DNA from: Vanilla planifolia
Lineage: Eukaryota > Streptophyta > Magnoliopsida > Asparagales > Orchidaceae
Assembly: GCA_023846275.1 (NCBI GenBank)
Contig: CM043870.1
Coordinates: 15,732,385-15,796,384 of the forward strand
Direction of reading: 5' to 3'
Length of the DNA: 64,000 nucleotides
Part shown: positions 52,827 through 62,689 of the stretch, piece after piece
Numbering within the stretch: the stretch's first letter is position 1
Layout of the letters: each line of letters opens with the position of its first letter
The notes under the pieces: model-generated
What the model was told of the DNA's origin: nothing
Database searches by the model: none
The model's input: the letters and a program-made list of their open reading frames with translations, nothing else
Translations under genes and position numbers: made by a program

Positions 52827-54010
52827 ATTGCATCTCTTCTTTATTTAGCCAAGGTATGTTATTTTCATCTATTTTTGTCAATTAAGCACCTATAAATTTG
52901 ATTAATTTAGTTAGATATCACTAAATATGCTTTGGTAAGAATTATATAGTTCAATAGTAGAAGATTGTATAGTATGATGAGAAAAAACCTATGTAAAAGC
53001 TTGGCTATGAATATGTTATAATACAACACTATTTAATCATATAGTATGATTGTCTAGATAAGAAATTAATATATAAGTGCTAATATACTATCAAAGTGGG
53101 CTTTGGCTTATTAGTACAAAGTGGTGATCATATAATTATGATGTTGTCATGAATATTAATGGTCAACATATTCGATATGTTAAAGAGGAAGATTTGATAT
53201 GATAAAATATGACTAAAACATATTGTATGTTGAGAAGAAGAGAAATATGAATAAGCACAAAAGTTAGCTTATGATCATACAAGACTGACCAACCATCATA
53301 CAAGGATGTTAGTATAAAAAAAGGAAAGTTGATCTAGTAAATACTATGATTGTCCAAGTAAGAAAGCATGGATCATACTAATACAAAAAAAGATAAGAAA
53401 AATTTATTAATTCTAATGAGTTAAGTATAAGGAGAGCTAATGGATTGTATAGTTTGATTAACACAATCATATAAGTATGATTAAACTAAAAAACTAACAT
53501 ATATGAGAATCATCGAGTAACAACATAAGAAGTAATATATAAGTGTATCATACATGTATGAATGGAGAGATCATATAATTAGGATTAATGGGATTATTAG
53601 TCAATAAAAGGAGATTTACCTTGTCTTATTTGAAATTGCTATAACACTAGTACAATATGGAGAAATTAAATAAATCAGGTTTTGTATTTATGTTACTTTT
53701 GATCTCAACTATTAGAACTGAGGTGTCATAGATATAAGAGTTGGAAAAGACTTAAAGATAATTATATTCAAGTTAAAGGAAGTTTGACCTTGGCATTATC
53801 ATGACCTAATCCTAGTCATGAATCTTAAAGATATGAAATAGGGGTTTATGGTCATTTATATATAAGTTGATATACTTAGTTATTCTAACAAACCCTAACC
53901 ATCATTTTAACCTAGAAGATTAAAATAAGACAAGGAGGAGACCTTATTATGAGCAAGTGTAAGAGGAAGCATCTATAAGAATTAAAGGGAAATAGGAGAG
54001 AACTAGTTAT
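52827..54010 (+). mobile_element. 3' LTR of chromovirus relic 2 (upstream part)
   Basis: Matches 47189-48380: U3 with dyads, TATA-like TTTATATATAAG near 53850, then the AAGGAGGAGACCTTATTATGAG block near 53930. Similarity fades at about 54010, where other sequence begins. Confidence 0.6.
53036..53050. repeat. ATCATA-N3-TATGAT dyad
   Basis: ATCATATAGTATGAT, in the U3 of the 3' LTR of relic 2. Confidence 0.6.
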
Positions 54011-54699
54011 TGTATGAGTATACTTATATTGTATGAGTATAGAAACCAATATTTCCCTACATGTACATTCCTATAGTAAACTTCTAAAGTCATTATTAAT
54101 CAAAAGACTTAGAATAAAAATTGTAATCTTGGCATCGTATGAACGTTATATGTTTATACAAAGATGATATATATATTGAATTTGAATGATGATCAACTTC
54201 ACAATGTTTGTTGTTATACTACTATTATAAAGTTTATCATGTGCATATGATTGTCTCAACTAATTAACGCAATGTCATGCATGCATTCATGACTATATGA
54301 TCACAATGTGTGATATTTTCTTGAAAGCTTGGCTCTTTATGAAAATATGTATCATATGGTGGGGATTTATTTTCAAATTAGCATGACTTAATAATATGCA
54401 AATATGACATGCACTATACTAATATAATTAATATGATCATTTGGTGCATTATATGTGTAAACTTAATAGATGCATTATAAGCCTATATGAGACAATATGA
54501 GAACCATTATCATAATGTTACAATATGTCATCTAGAATCAAATGCATTGGTCATAACATTAGATTGTTGAGATATTCCTTCTTAAAATCCTTTCATCATA
54601 ATATGATGTAGGGAACCTATTAGTATGAACTAAAACTCGAGAGCATAATGACTATTTTTACCTTTTTTTGGAATGCTCAATTAATCATTATATGTTCCA
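54011..54699. other. AT-rich sequence, nothing recognised
   Basis: No gene and no family match seen within the window. It is probably more retroelement debris. Confidence 0.35.
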
Positions 54700-55440
54700 T
54701 AATATGTCTTGGGACCAATCCTAATATAAAAAGATATTGATTTCTATTATAATAAGAGAAGTTTATTACAAAATATATTGATTGGAGCTACAAAGAAATA
54801 TCTTTTTATATGAGTTGTGTGTAGTAATAAAACAAACATCTTCCTATTATTGTATTCTAGACTTGAACATATCTAATAATGCATCAATCCTTATTCTTAT
54901 TTGGTAACATCTTCCACATCAGTTTAACTTTGTGTCATATATTTTCTGTAAGTGAGATAAACATTGTTGAGCTTTATTATAAATTATGTTATAATATTTG
55001 TTAGGCTGTTTTTGTTTTCTTTTTTTAAAGGTGTACCCTTAATTGCTATGATGAAAAAAAAATAACTTTGTAAAAGTTTCTTTTGCTTGTTATGACAAAC
55101 AAAAATATTTTGTTTGTGAAAGCCTAATTAGGTTGGCTGGGGGTTGATGTAAGTAAAGATCTTGTTAAATCACATAAAATCTTCTCTCTATTTATGCTTT
55201 AATTTCTTCACCTATTATATTATTTATTGTTTTGAAACAAGCACATTACTACAAAAAGGTTTTAAAAAGCTAAAGAGAATTTCTTTATTAATAAGATTAA
55301 TAACAAATTTCTCTACTAAAGAATTTGAATTACTTAAATCTGAGGTTGAAAAATCAAAGAACTTATAATGGTATTTTGTTTTGAACTGTTATTAAAATTT
55401 TACAATTTAGCCTACCTCATATGCTTAATGATTATCTATA
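54700..55440 (+). mobile_element. Ty1/copia-like LTR remnant
   Basis: The segment at 55100-55250 has a GTTGGCTGGGGGTTGATGTAAG block followed by an AATCACATAAAATCTTCTCTC block and a T-rich stretch. This is the usual order near the 3' part of a plant copia LTR. A small frame over 55162-55368 shows no known domain and is not called a gene. The left edge is arbitrary; the right edge is where the receptor-kinase flank begins. Confidence 0.4.
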
Positions 55441-55444
55441 ATTT

Positions 55445-56465
55445 CAATAATCCCAATCTAAGAGAGATAACCTCCCACATAGCTTCGAATCTCCTTCTAG
55501 CATAGTAACACTATAAATTATAGATTCCTCACCAAGTACACCACCAAGGCAATAATCAAAAGAGAATGACACGTCACATCACTAAGCAAAGTAGACATAA
55601 TAGCATAAAATGAAACAAAGGTGCATTAGGTGATACAAAAGAGAATGAGATACCTAATTGTTGCCAAGGGTTGCAACAACCTCCTTATAGCCTCAAAGAG
55701 CCTCAATGAACAACCTAGAACCACTTGGTGTACCCCTCTCATCTGCCACATCAATTAGGGAAATGACAAGGCCAAAGATATATTTAGAGAGAGAAATATC
55801 GCACATCAATCAAAGAAGGGAATAAAGACATCATAGAAGGCCTGCCTAAATAAAAATAATAACTTATCAAAACCCTAAAAGAGAAGCTTTCATAAAGACA
55901 ATGTCAATGACAATTTTTTTCTCATTTCAAACATCTTCAAATGGGCATTCCAAAATATTATAAAACATTTTTTTTATCAAAACAAGCCAATTATTTCCTT
56001 TCATTTATTATACAGCAATACGTATACATAAACAAAATTAACATGGAATTACGTCATTATTTTGGTAGAACAGTCATCAAATTAACACATCCAAAACATC
56101 CCATTCAACGAACAAGAAGATTCAACACCAGCATTCGGACGTTCAAGCGATAAAGCTCGCCAACAAATCACAAGGCCATCAATTTCATTCCCGATCCACT
56201 ACCCGCTAGCTAGCTCCAATGAACCTTCACCTCCCCTTCATTCCAGCCAGTTGAGCAAAAAGCTCATTCGCCACCGCAGTGCTGGAGTCATCACTCACAT
56301 TCGTTCCCACCGACGGAGCAGTCGTAGCGGAAGATTCACTTTTTTCTCCTTTGCCATGTTCATCCTCGCACTTCTCCTTATTCTCATCATTCGCAGACGT
56401 CGTTTCACTACTAACTGGTGGGTTGGCTTCCTGCAGTTGTAAAGCGTACTCGAGGTTCCAAAGCA
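55445..56465. repeat. Receptor-kinase 3' flank and 3' end, duplicated at 39.4-40.5 kb
   Basis: The parental-looking member of the duplicate pair. It covers the last 80 or so codons of the gene, its 3' untranslated region and about 550 bases beyond. Relative to the other copy it lacks about 60 bases around 55540. Part of the flank, read on the minus strand (about 55770 down to 55620), has a TGATGTGGCAGATGAG start and a following GCTATAAGG word, which might be a small LTR or other transposon already present before the duplication. Confidence 0.8.
56004..56009 (-). terminator. Candidate poly(A) signal of the receptor-kinase gene
   Basis: AATAAA on the minus strand, about 220 bases past the stop codon, in an AT-rich 3' flank. 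It is the first clear canonical hexamer noticed downstream. Confidence 0.4.
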
Positions 56466-58824
56466 CGTCGCCCATAGAGGGACGGTCGACGCCGTGCTCG
56501 GCCAAACACTTCTCCGCCGCTTCGACATACTTGTTCAGTGATTCGTTGTTTATGGTTCCAATGAGGCGAGGATCGATTATCTTCTCTATCAAACACTTCC
56601 TCTTCCATAGCATCGCCCATTCCGCGAGGTTCACCTGCTCACGAGGAAGCGCTGGGTCAAGCGCCGGTCTGGCGCAAAGCGTCTCGAGTAGTACGACGCC
56701 GAAAGAATACACGTCGGACTTGTCGGTCAGCTGCTGCCGCCTGAAGTACTCTGGGTCGAGATACCCGAAGCTACCCTTAACAGCCGTGCTAACATGGGTC
56801 TGGTTCCCCGGCGCATCCTTGGACAACCCGAAGTCAGACACCTTTGCGACGAAGTTTTCATCAAGGAGGATGTTTGTTGTCTTGACGTCGCGATGGATAA
56901 TCCCCTGAGCCGTTCCAGTGTGAAGGTAATGCAGGCCACGGGCGGCGCCGATGCAGATCTCGAGCCTCTGCTTCCATGACAGGGGAGGAAGGTCTTTGCC
57001 GTAGATGTGATCGCGGAATGGGCCGTTTGCCATGTACTCATAGACGAGTATCATCTCCGAGTTTTCGTCGCAGTAGCCGATGAGGGAGACAAGGTGACGG
57101 TGGCGGAGCTTGGAGAGCATCTGGATCTCCGTCTGGAATTCGGTCATGCCTTGCTCTGATTGCGGGTTTCCGCGCTTGACGGCAACCTTTGTGCCGTCAT
57201 CGAGCTCCCCAAGGTAGACGTTGCCGAAGCCGCCGACGCCAACGATCGCATTCGCATCCCAGTTCTTGGTAGCTTCCTGAAGCTCCGAGAGAGAAAAGTA
57301 ACGACCCAGGCCAAGGGTGGAAGAGAAGGTGTAACCACTTTTGGAGCCGAATCCGGATCCGCTACCGCCTTTGCTTGAGACGAAGCTCGACTGGCCAGTG
57401 TGGATAGGCAGCAGCCATGATGAGAAGCTGTTTCGTTTGCGCCAGTCCTGTGGCCGTTTGTACCACTTCACCGCCATGGCCCCAAGCCCAGCAAAGGCGC
57501 CGAACATCATTGCAAATCCAACTGCAGCCACCGCCTTCTTATTAGAGCTGCTGTCGGAGGCCTTAGTGCCATCGACACCGAATTCACCGTCCAGGCTGCC
57601 GACCGAATTGCTCATCTTCATCACTTCAAGGCCGTTGAGAAGGGCATCGATTCGACCGGTATCTTCCTTCAACGGGCCAATTTGAACCGTTATTCGGTCC
57701 GAGGCGAGGGAAGCGTTCATGACAACGTCCTTGAAGTAGGCCGTGGCGAGCTGTCCGCCGGACACAGTTGAGAGATCGAGGCCGGAGATAGCAGTCATGC
57801 CGTTGATGTAAACATTGAAGTACAGATCATTAAGGGACTTGCTAATGATGTCACAGAAGTGAAGGCGGACGAGGTAGCCGAAGGCGGAATCGACGTCGAG
57901 CTGCCAGGTGACGTTGAAGTTGGGGTCACCAACACGTGCGTCGGCCATATGCACAGCCGATGCGTAGACAGATGGCGGGGCAATAAGCGGCGAGCCACCA
58001 TCTGGGTATTGAACGATCTTGGGCTCAACAGACACCGACTTAGCGGTGGATTGTGAGAGAAGGTAGCTCCGATCGGGTGACCAGTTACGACCAAGCGTAT
58101 CATTGGTAGAGGTGATGGCGGAGCCCCCGATATTGAGACGGTAAACGGTGTGGTAGGCGTAATAAGAGAGACCGCCGGCTTCGCCTATTGGGAAAAGAGA
58201 GGTGGCTGTATCAGGGATGACGACGTCGGGTGCGGAGACTACCTCAATGGCGTTGATGAATGCAGCAGAGTTCCGCATGGGGGAAAAGTGGAGGGACAGG
58301 CGGTCCTTGGTGGCATTAATGAGGAACTCCTTGAGGACGCACTTAGAGGAGTTGTCGATGTTGAAGCTATGGAGGAGGACGTAGTCGTCGGTTGTCACGG
58401 AAAAGACGGCGGTTGTGAGGTCGAAGTCGTGCGACGAGATGGGGAGAAAGTGGAAGCGGATCCAGTGCCATCCGGGGCGGGACAGTTGGAAGGCATAGGT
58501 GGCGGCCTCGTGGAAGATACGGGCGGAAAGGTAGAGTGGAGAGGAAACACCAGGGGCGGAGGGCACGGAGGCGAGGATCTGGTCTGTGGCAGATAGAAAA
58601 GGAGACGATTGCGCATCGGTCTTGAAGACACGGCCATCGGGCATTGTTGGGGTGGCGGTGGCGCCACAGTCAATGAGGATGTTATCTGCAGGGGTGTACC
58701 GCGAAGAAGTTGACGGCGGAGCCTGTGCCGATATCTTCCGGGGAGCGGCAAAAAACATAAACAAGGCGAGTAGGAACGCGATGGAACCGAGCCAGGGCTC
58801 CATTCCTGCGCTGCGTAAGCGCAT
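56227..58824 (-). CDS. BUPS-like: CrRLK1L malectin-like receptor kinase, BUPS/RUPO-like
   Basis: An intronless 865-residue receptor kinase, normal for the CrRLK1L (FERONIA) family. The first in-frame ATG (58824, A at -3) is used here; the open frame extends upstream only through a GTG. A second ATG at 58803 (G at -3 and +4) is a rival start. Residues 12-27 form a hydrophobic signal-peptide core ending near SAQA. Two malectin-like domains (about 46-197 and 220-402) carry six N-glycosylation sequons. A membrane span lies at 430-453, then the SSWLLP juxtamembrane stretch, and kinase 509-795: GVGGFGNV loop 529-536, Lys550, Glu566, HRD 644-646, Asn651, DFG Asp664, DPE 690-692. All key residues are present, so it is probably active. 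The tail (800-865) is acidic and Ser/Thr-rich. [15 protein letters not shown] and the juxtamembrane resemble BUPS1/2, which with ANXUR receptors sense RALF peptides and keep pollen tubes intact. The subfamily call is from memory; ERULUS-like is the alternative. Confidence 0.9.
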   Translation of the reverse strand: MRLRSAGMEPWLGSIAFLLALFMFFAAPRKISAQAPPSTSSRYTPADNILIDCGATATPTMPDGRVFKTDAQSSPFLSATDQILASVPSAPGVSSPLYLSARIFHEAATYAFQLSRPGWHWIRFHFLPISSHDFDLTTAVFSVTTDDYVLLHSFNIDNSSKCVLKEFLINATKDRLSLHFSPMRNSAAFINAIEVVSAPDVVIPDTATSLFPIGEAGGLSYYAYHTVYRLNIGGSAITSTNDTLGRNWSPDRSYLLSQSTAKSVSVEPKIVQYPDGGSPLIAPPSVYASAVHMADARVGDPNFNVTWQLDVDSAFGYLVRLHFCDIISKSLNDLYFNVYINGMTAISGLDLSTVSGGQLATAYFKDVVMNASLASDRITVQIGPLKEDTGRIDALLNGLEVMKMSNSVGSLDGEFGVDGTKASDSSSNKKAVAAVGFAMMFGAFAGLGAMAVKWYKRPQDWRKRNSFSSWLLPIHTGQSSFVSSKGGSGSGFGSKSGYTFSSTLGLGRYFSLSELQEATKNWDANAIVGVGGFGNVYLGELDDGTKVAVKRGNPQSEQGMTEFQTEIQMLSKLRHRHLVSLIGYCDENSEMILVYEYMANGPFRDHIYGKDLPPLSWKQRLEICIGAARGLHYLHTGTAQGIIHRDVKTTNILLDENFVAKVSDFGLSKDAPGNQTHVSTAVKGSFGYLDPEYFRRQQLTDKSDVYSFGVVLLETLCARPALDPALPREQVNLAEWAMLWKRKCLIEKIIDPRLIGTINNESLNKYVEAAEKCLAEHGVDRPSMGDVLWNLEYALQLQEANPPVSSETTSANDENKEKCEDEHGKGEKSESSATTAPSVGTNVSDDSSTAVANELFAQLAGMKGR

Positions 58825-58959
58825 GCTGCCTTCGTCTCTTGCTTCCACTTCAATCCTTTCTTTCTATTATGTGTCGTTTGTATATCACCTCCCACTCTCA
58901 GCCGGATTTCCGATCCCGGCCGGGCGGGATGTCGAAATGGGAGCAGGGAGAGAGAATAA

Positions 58960-59007
58960 TCAGCGAGACGAAGAGGAGTACGTTAGGGATCCAGGAAAAT
59001 CGGACAT
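58960..59007 (-). other. Upstream ORF 2 (15 codons)
   Basis: An ATG at 59007 opens a 15-codon frame, MSDFPGSLTYSSSSR, ending in TGA at 58960-58962. That is 136 bases before the main ATG. If transcribed it could lower translation of the receptor. No conservation evidence is available. Confidence 0.35.
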
Positions 59008-59068
59008 TTCTACGATCGAGGGTCAATGGGCTTGTTTATGCTCAGTGTTCGCTGTATTATCGTGCGGG

Positions 59069-59110
59069 CTATAAACAGAAAACAGCGACCTGGTCTACGA
59101 CGAAAAACAT
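59069..59110 (-). other. Upstream ORF 1 (13 codons)
   Basis: An ATG at 59110 opens MFFVVDQVAVFCL, ending in TAG at 59069-59071. It is relevant only if transcription starts at or above 59110, as the TATA box suggests. Confidence 0.3.
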
Positions 59111-59163
59111 CTTGAGAACGTTTGCACGTTCGTTCTGTCGTTGATCGTTAAAAAAGTCTCTAA

Positions 59164-59172
59164 TATTTTATA
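59164..59172 (-). promoter_or_regulatory. TATA box of the receptor-kinase gene
   Basis: TATAAAATA on the minus strand, 340 bases above the start codon and close to the border where G+C-rich gene DNA gives way to AT-rich intergenic DNA. It predicts transcription start near 59135-59140. Confidence 0.5.
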
Positions 59173-60927
59173 CTTCACGAAAATTCTTTAATAAATTTAG
59201 TAAAACATTAATGGTATATATTCCAGGATGTCCCATCAAAAATTAAATGTTTTTGGGATTTTGATGAATTAGGAACACAGCTTCGTTCTTTATGTCTTTT
59301 AGGCTGATAATGATGTCATACAAGGTAAATAAAGGTAAGAACGAAAAGATTTGATGCTGATGGATTTGTTGTCGTAATAAGCATGTTTATGATTTGCAAT
59401 TTCTATTTAATAAATCACTAGATAGAAGGCATGACCAAACAACGGTTCAACTCAAAATAACACTTCCAAAGCAAATATTAATGATGATCTAATGTTTCGT
59501 TCGACACATCATTAGTTATATAAATACAATGTCTAGCCATTGTTGGTATCAATCAATCAAGTTTTTTTATATGCATACACCATATTACGCTATGAAATTA
59601 GAATTTGATATTATAATTTGTGATATTTGTCATAGACTTTAATAAAGCTTTTTAGATATATGAAATGTTGGGTTTCTTATTAATTTTGATGATAATAATC
59701 ATAAGTGATGAATATTTGTTATTTATTTAATATTTATCTAAACTAGCTTAAATATAATAGAAAATCAATCACACAATATATTTTAAAAAGTTTGAGCATA
59801 ATAAAAAAAATACAAAAAAGAAAACATGATATAGAATGAACAATTTAAGACAAAAAAGGTGACTTAGAAAGACTATATGAGATGAATAATACCTATAAGA
59901 TAAAGGGTTCTCAAAAAAAGGAAAATGTTATACATATTTGGTCTTATGCATACTTGGGAATGCTCCTCAATTTTTTTTATTTTCTTCTTCAAAACTCTTG
60001 TTTTTTAAAATTCTTTTTACATAGCCAATCATCATCATGTTTAGCACCATTATTTATCTAATATCTTAAAAAAAATAAAGTTCTTAATTTCATAGAAATT
60101 AAACCTCATTATCTTTCCAAAAATATATATTTTGGCAAATGATTCTTTTGTCAAAAAAAATATTTGAACCTTTTTAAAAATATGTTATATGTAATTTTGA
60201 AATATATATATTGTAGCAAAAATTATAACTTTGTTATTCCAACTTTATATTATGTTTTATATAAGTATAATCTAATTGTCATATCTCTTAACTCTAATAA
60301 TTATAATATTAATTATAATGGAATGTACACTTTTAGATGTTCATCTTAATATATTTATTAATATTTTTAGATTGTAAAACTAATTTTTTATGAAATTTTA
60401 AATATTTATTTATTAGCATTACATTACATTTATTATATTTATCTTTATTGATCATATCTCTTTCACAGTATCTTAAATATTTGTTATATCATTTTTTTGA
60501 TAAATAATACCTCCCAAATTTTCATGTAAAGTTTTTATGAATTTTTTGAATAAATATTGAATTTTTATAATATTTTAAATGAAACATATCACAAAGTTCA
60601 ACAATTTATGTAGACCTTAACCCATCATAAACTATTTAATTCATTTTAAATACTTAATAAGTTATAAATGATCATCATGCTTATAAATACCTCATTTGTT
60701 TTTATGTAACTATTTTTTCTACTTATTCACAAGTTCATGTTTTCTTACTTTTAACATTTCTAACTTTCTTGTGCTCTTATGCACTCCTAAAATTATAAAA
60801 AAAAATTCTAAAGGGTTTATGTCTTAGAATCCGAAAGCAAAAATTTGATAATAAGTTCATTCTTTGTTTTTTTTATTAATTTTTCATACCTCATTCTTAT
60901 TCTTAAACTTGATCCTTCAAGGTTCTA

Positions 60928-60943
60928 TTTTTTTTTTTTTTTT
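60928..60943. repeat. T16 homopolymer
   Basis: Sixteen consecutive T. Read on the minus strand this is an A-run of the sort left by a poly(A)-primed insertion, but no element body was seen beside it. Confidence 0.8.
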
Positions 60944-61655
60944 GAGGTTTGATTTCAGTATTTTTTTCTCTTTATATATCATTCTATAGATTCAAAAAAT
61001 ATTTGATTTGAAATAAAGTTTAATAACATAAAATTTAAATGGTCTTAATCAGTATATGCTTGTAAGATTTTATTTTTCATGATAATTATAAAGTTATAAT
61101 GTTTTTATATTTTTAATCTTTTTATTTTCTTGTGGAGGAATGTTGTAAGTGGTGAAGCCTTAACTTAAAAGGTCTTATATAGTTGTTTATGAGTTTAAAT
61201 TGAGTTCACAACTAGATTGGTCTTAAGCACATTTAAAAAGGTGGGTTTTATGAGCCCATAAAAAAGACAATATGCTCTTTGTAAAGTATTTTTAATTTAA
61301 GTTGGACAATTAACTAACCTTAATAGTAGAAGCATCTAAAGAAAAAACAAAAGGTACTAGAATAGGCTAGTACATTGGTGAAGCCATTATAAATTTCTTT
61401 GTACTTATTTTCACTTTTTTAACATATAATTATTTTATTTCATTATCAAGCCAATTACAAATTGTTGTGCAAGCAGAGTTCGAAACACAATTACAATTCT
61501 TCATACAAGCATGTTTGAAATAGCCTCTCACCTTAAGTACTAAGTTTACACCTATGATGCTTTTGTATCTAATGTTTGATTACTAATGCATGTTCAATGT
61601 TTTGGTACCTTGCTATCTGCACTTGTTTTGTGATCGTATTTGTTTAATATAATTT

Positions 61656-61668
61656 GTTTTTTTTTTTT
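61656..61668. repeat. T13 homopolymer
   Basis: Thirteen consecutive T, about 1 kb beyond the lowest recognisable point of the minus-strand LINE relic. It could be that element's poly(A) tail if the sequence between belongs to it. Confidence 0.7.
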
Positions 61669-62689
61669 AAATAAGACAATGGAGCCTTACTTGTGTTGTT
61701 GAACATAATGCATTTCAAGCATCTATTATAAAGATTGTTTGGTACACTTTGAGTTGTGATTGGTATGTGCCCACATTCAAAATCCATATTAGTTTGATCA
61801 ATAAAGTATCTAAGTCGTTTCTATATGTTTGTCTTCTCTAATGAACAATAACTGTTATTGCTTTGCATACATGTTTGAGGTTTTGGTTTTTATAATAGAA
61901 ATGCTCTGTTGAGCATGATGCTGATTACATTAGTGTACTGTGAGGCCATATGTATAATAAATTGATTCAATAAGAAGATTCATCAATGATTTTTGTACTA
62001 TTTTGTTATTTTGTTACTTGTATTAGTACTTTGATTCTTAATGTTTGTTTTGCATTGCACTTGTTTGATCTTCTAACATAAAATATCATATTGGTATGAT
62101 ATTGTCTCTATGTGAACATTAATGTTGAATAGTCAGTTTTCTAATAGTGATTGTCCAATTGTATTGCTTTGATATTTCATAACTTTATGATCAATTTGGC
62201 CAATGAATAGTAATACATTTGGTGTGAAGTAATTTTCTGATCTTGATAATGTAATTGTTCAATGTAGGGTTTTGAACATGTGTTGACATACTTAGTGTAG
62301 TATGATTTGATGAACCATAGAGCTGCTAAATTTGCATACGACATGATGGCAAGAGTTAGTGTACTTAGCATTCCCACGCTGTTGATATTTCAATTTTTCC
62401 CCATCGTATTATGGTGAATTAATGTTGTTTAGTTTTTGTAACTTGTATGATATGTGGATGTATGGTGTTTGAGATTTCTCTAATTGAATTAGAGCTTTGC
62501 ATCATTTGGAAATGCATTTTCCATCTTATATAAAAGTCATATTTAATTTTACAATAGTTTAAACTAATATTTATCCATCTTATTTCCTTCTTTGTTATTA
62601 AACTCCATTGATTATTTATAAATACTATTTATTTCTTATTAGGTAAATGATCTCCAGAATTTGCCAAGAGTTACTTATTTTGTTTTTGA

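Larger units (their letters stand above)
58825..59137 (-). promoter_or_regulatory. Presumed 5' leader with two upstream ORFs
   Basis: A G+C-rich stretch between the start codon and the position expected for transcription start, about 30 bases below the TATA box. Two ATGs precede the main one. They begin short frames that end before it (59110-59069 and 59007-58960). The leader length is inferred from the TATA box only. Confidence 0.4.
59173..62600. other. AT-rich intergenic DNA, no gene recognised
   Basis: Upstream flank of the receptor kinase on the minus strand. Small frames occur (60164-60349 plus, 62177-62377 minus) but have AT-biased composition and no known domain, and are not called. 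Homopolymer T runs occur at 60928-60943 and 61656-61668. No LTR family from the left side of the window was recognised here. Confidence 0.5.

Noticed and set aside
55162-55368. 68-codon plus-strand frame with a charged C-terminal half
   Set aside because: It sits at the end of a copia-like LTR, possibly near a gag start, but is too short and isolated to call as a gene.
56279-59144. Long frames overlapping the receptor kinase on both strands (for example 56279-56908 +, 58150-58596 +, 58395-58895 -)
   Set aside because: Shadows of a G+C-rich coding region with few stop codons in other frames. The minus-strand one begins with GTG at 58895, so it is not a credible upstream ORF either.
61450-62680. 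Possible exon or intron sequence of an unknown gene upstream of the receptor kinase
   Set aside because: Composition is slightly less AT-extreme than 59.2-61.4 kb, but no open frame, splice pattern or domain could be supported.
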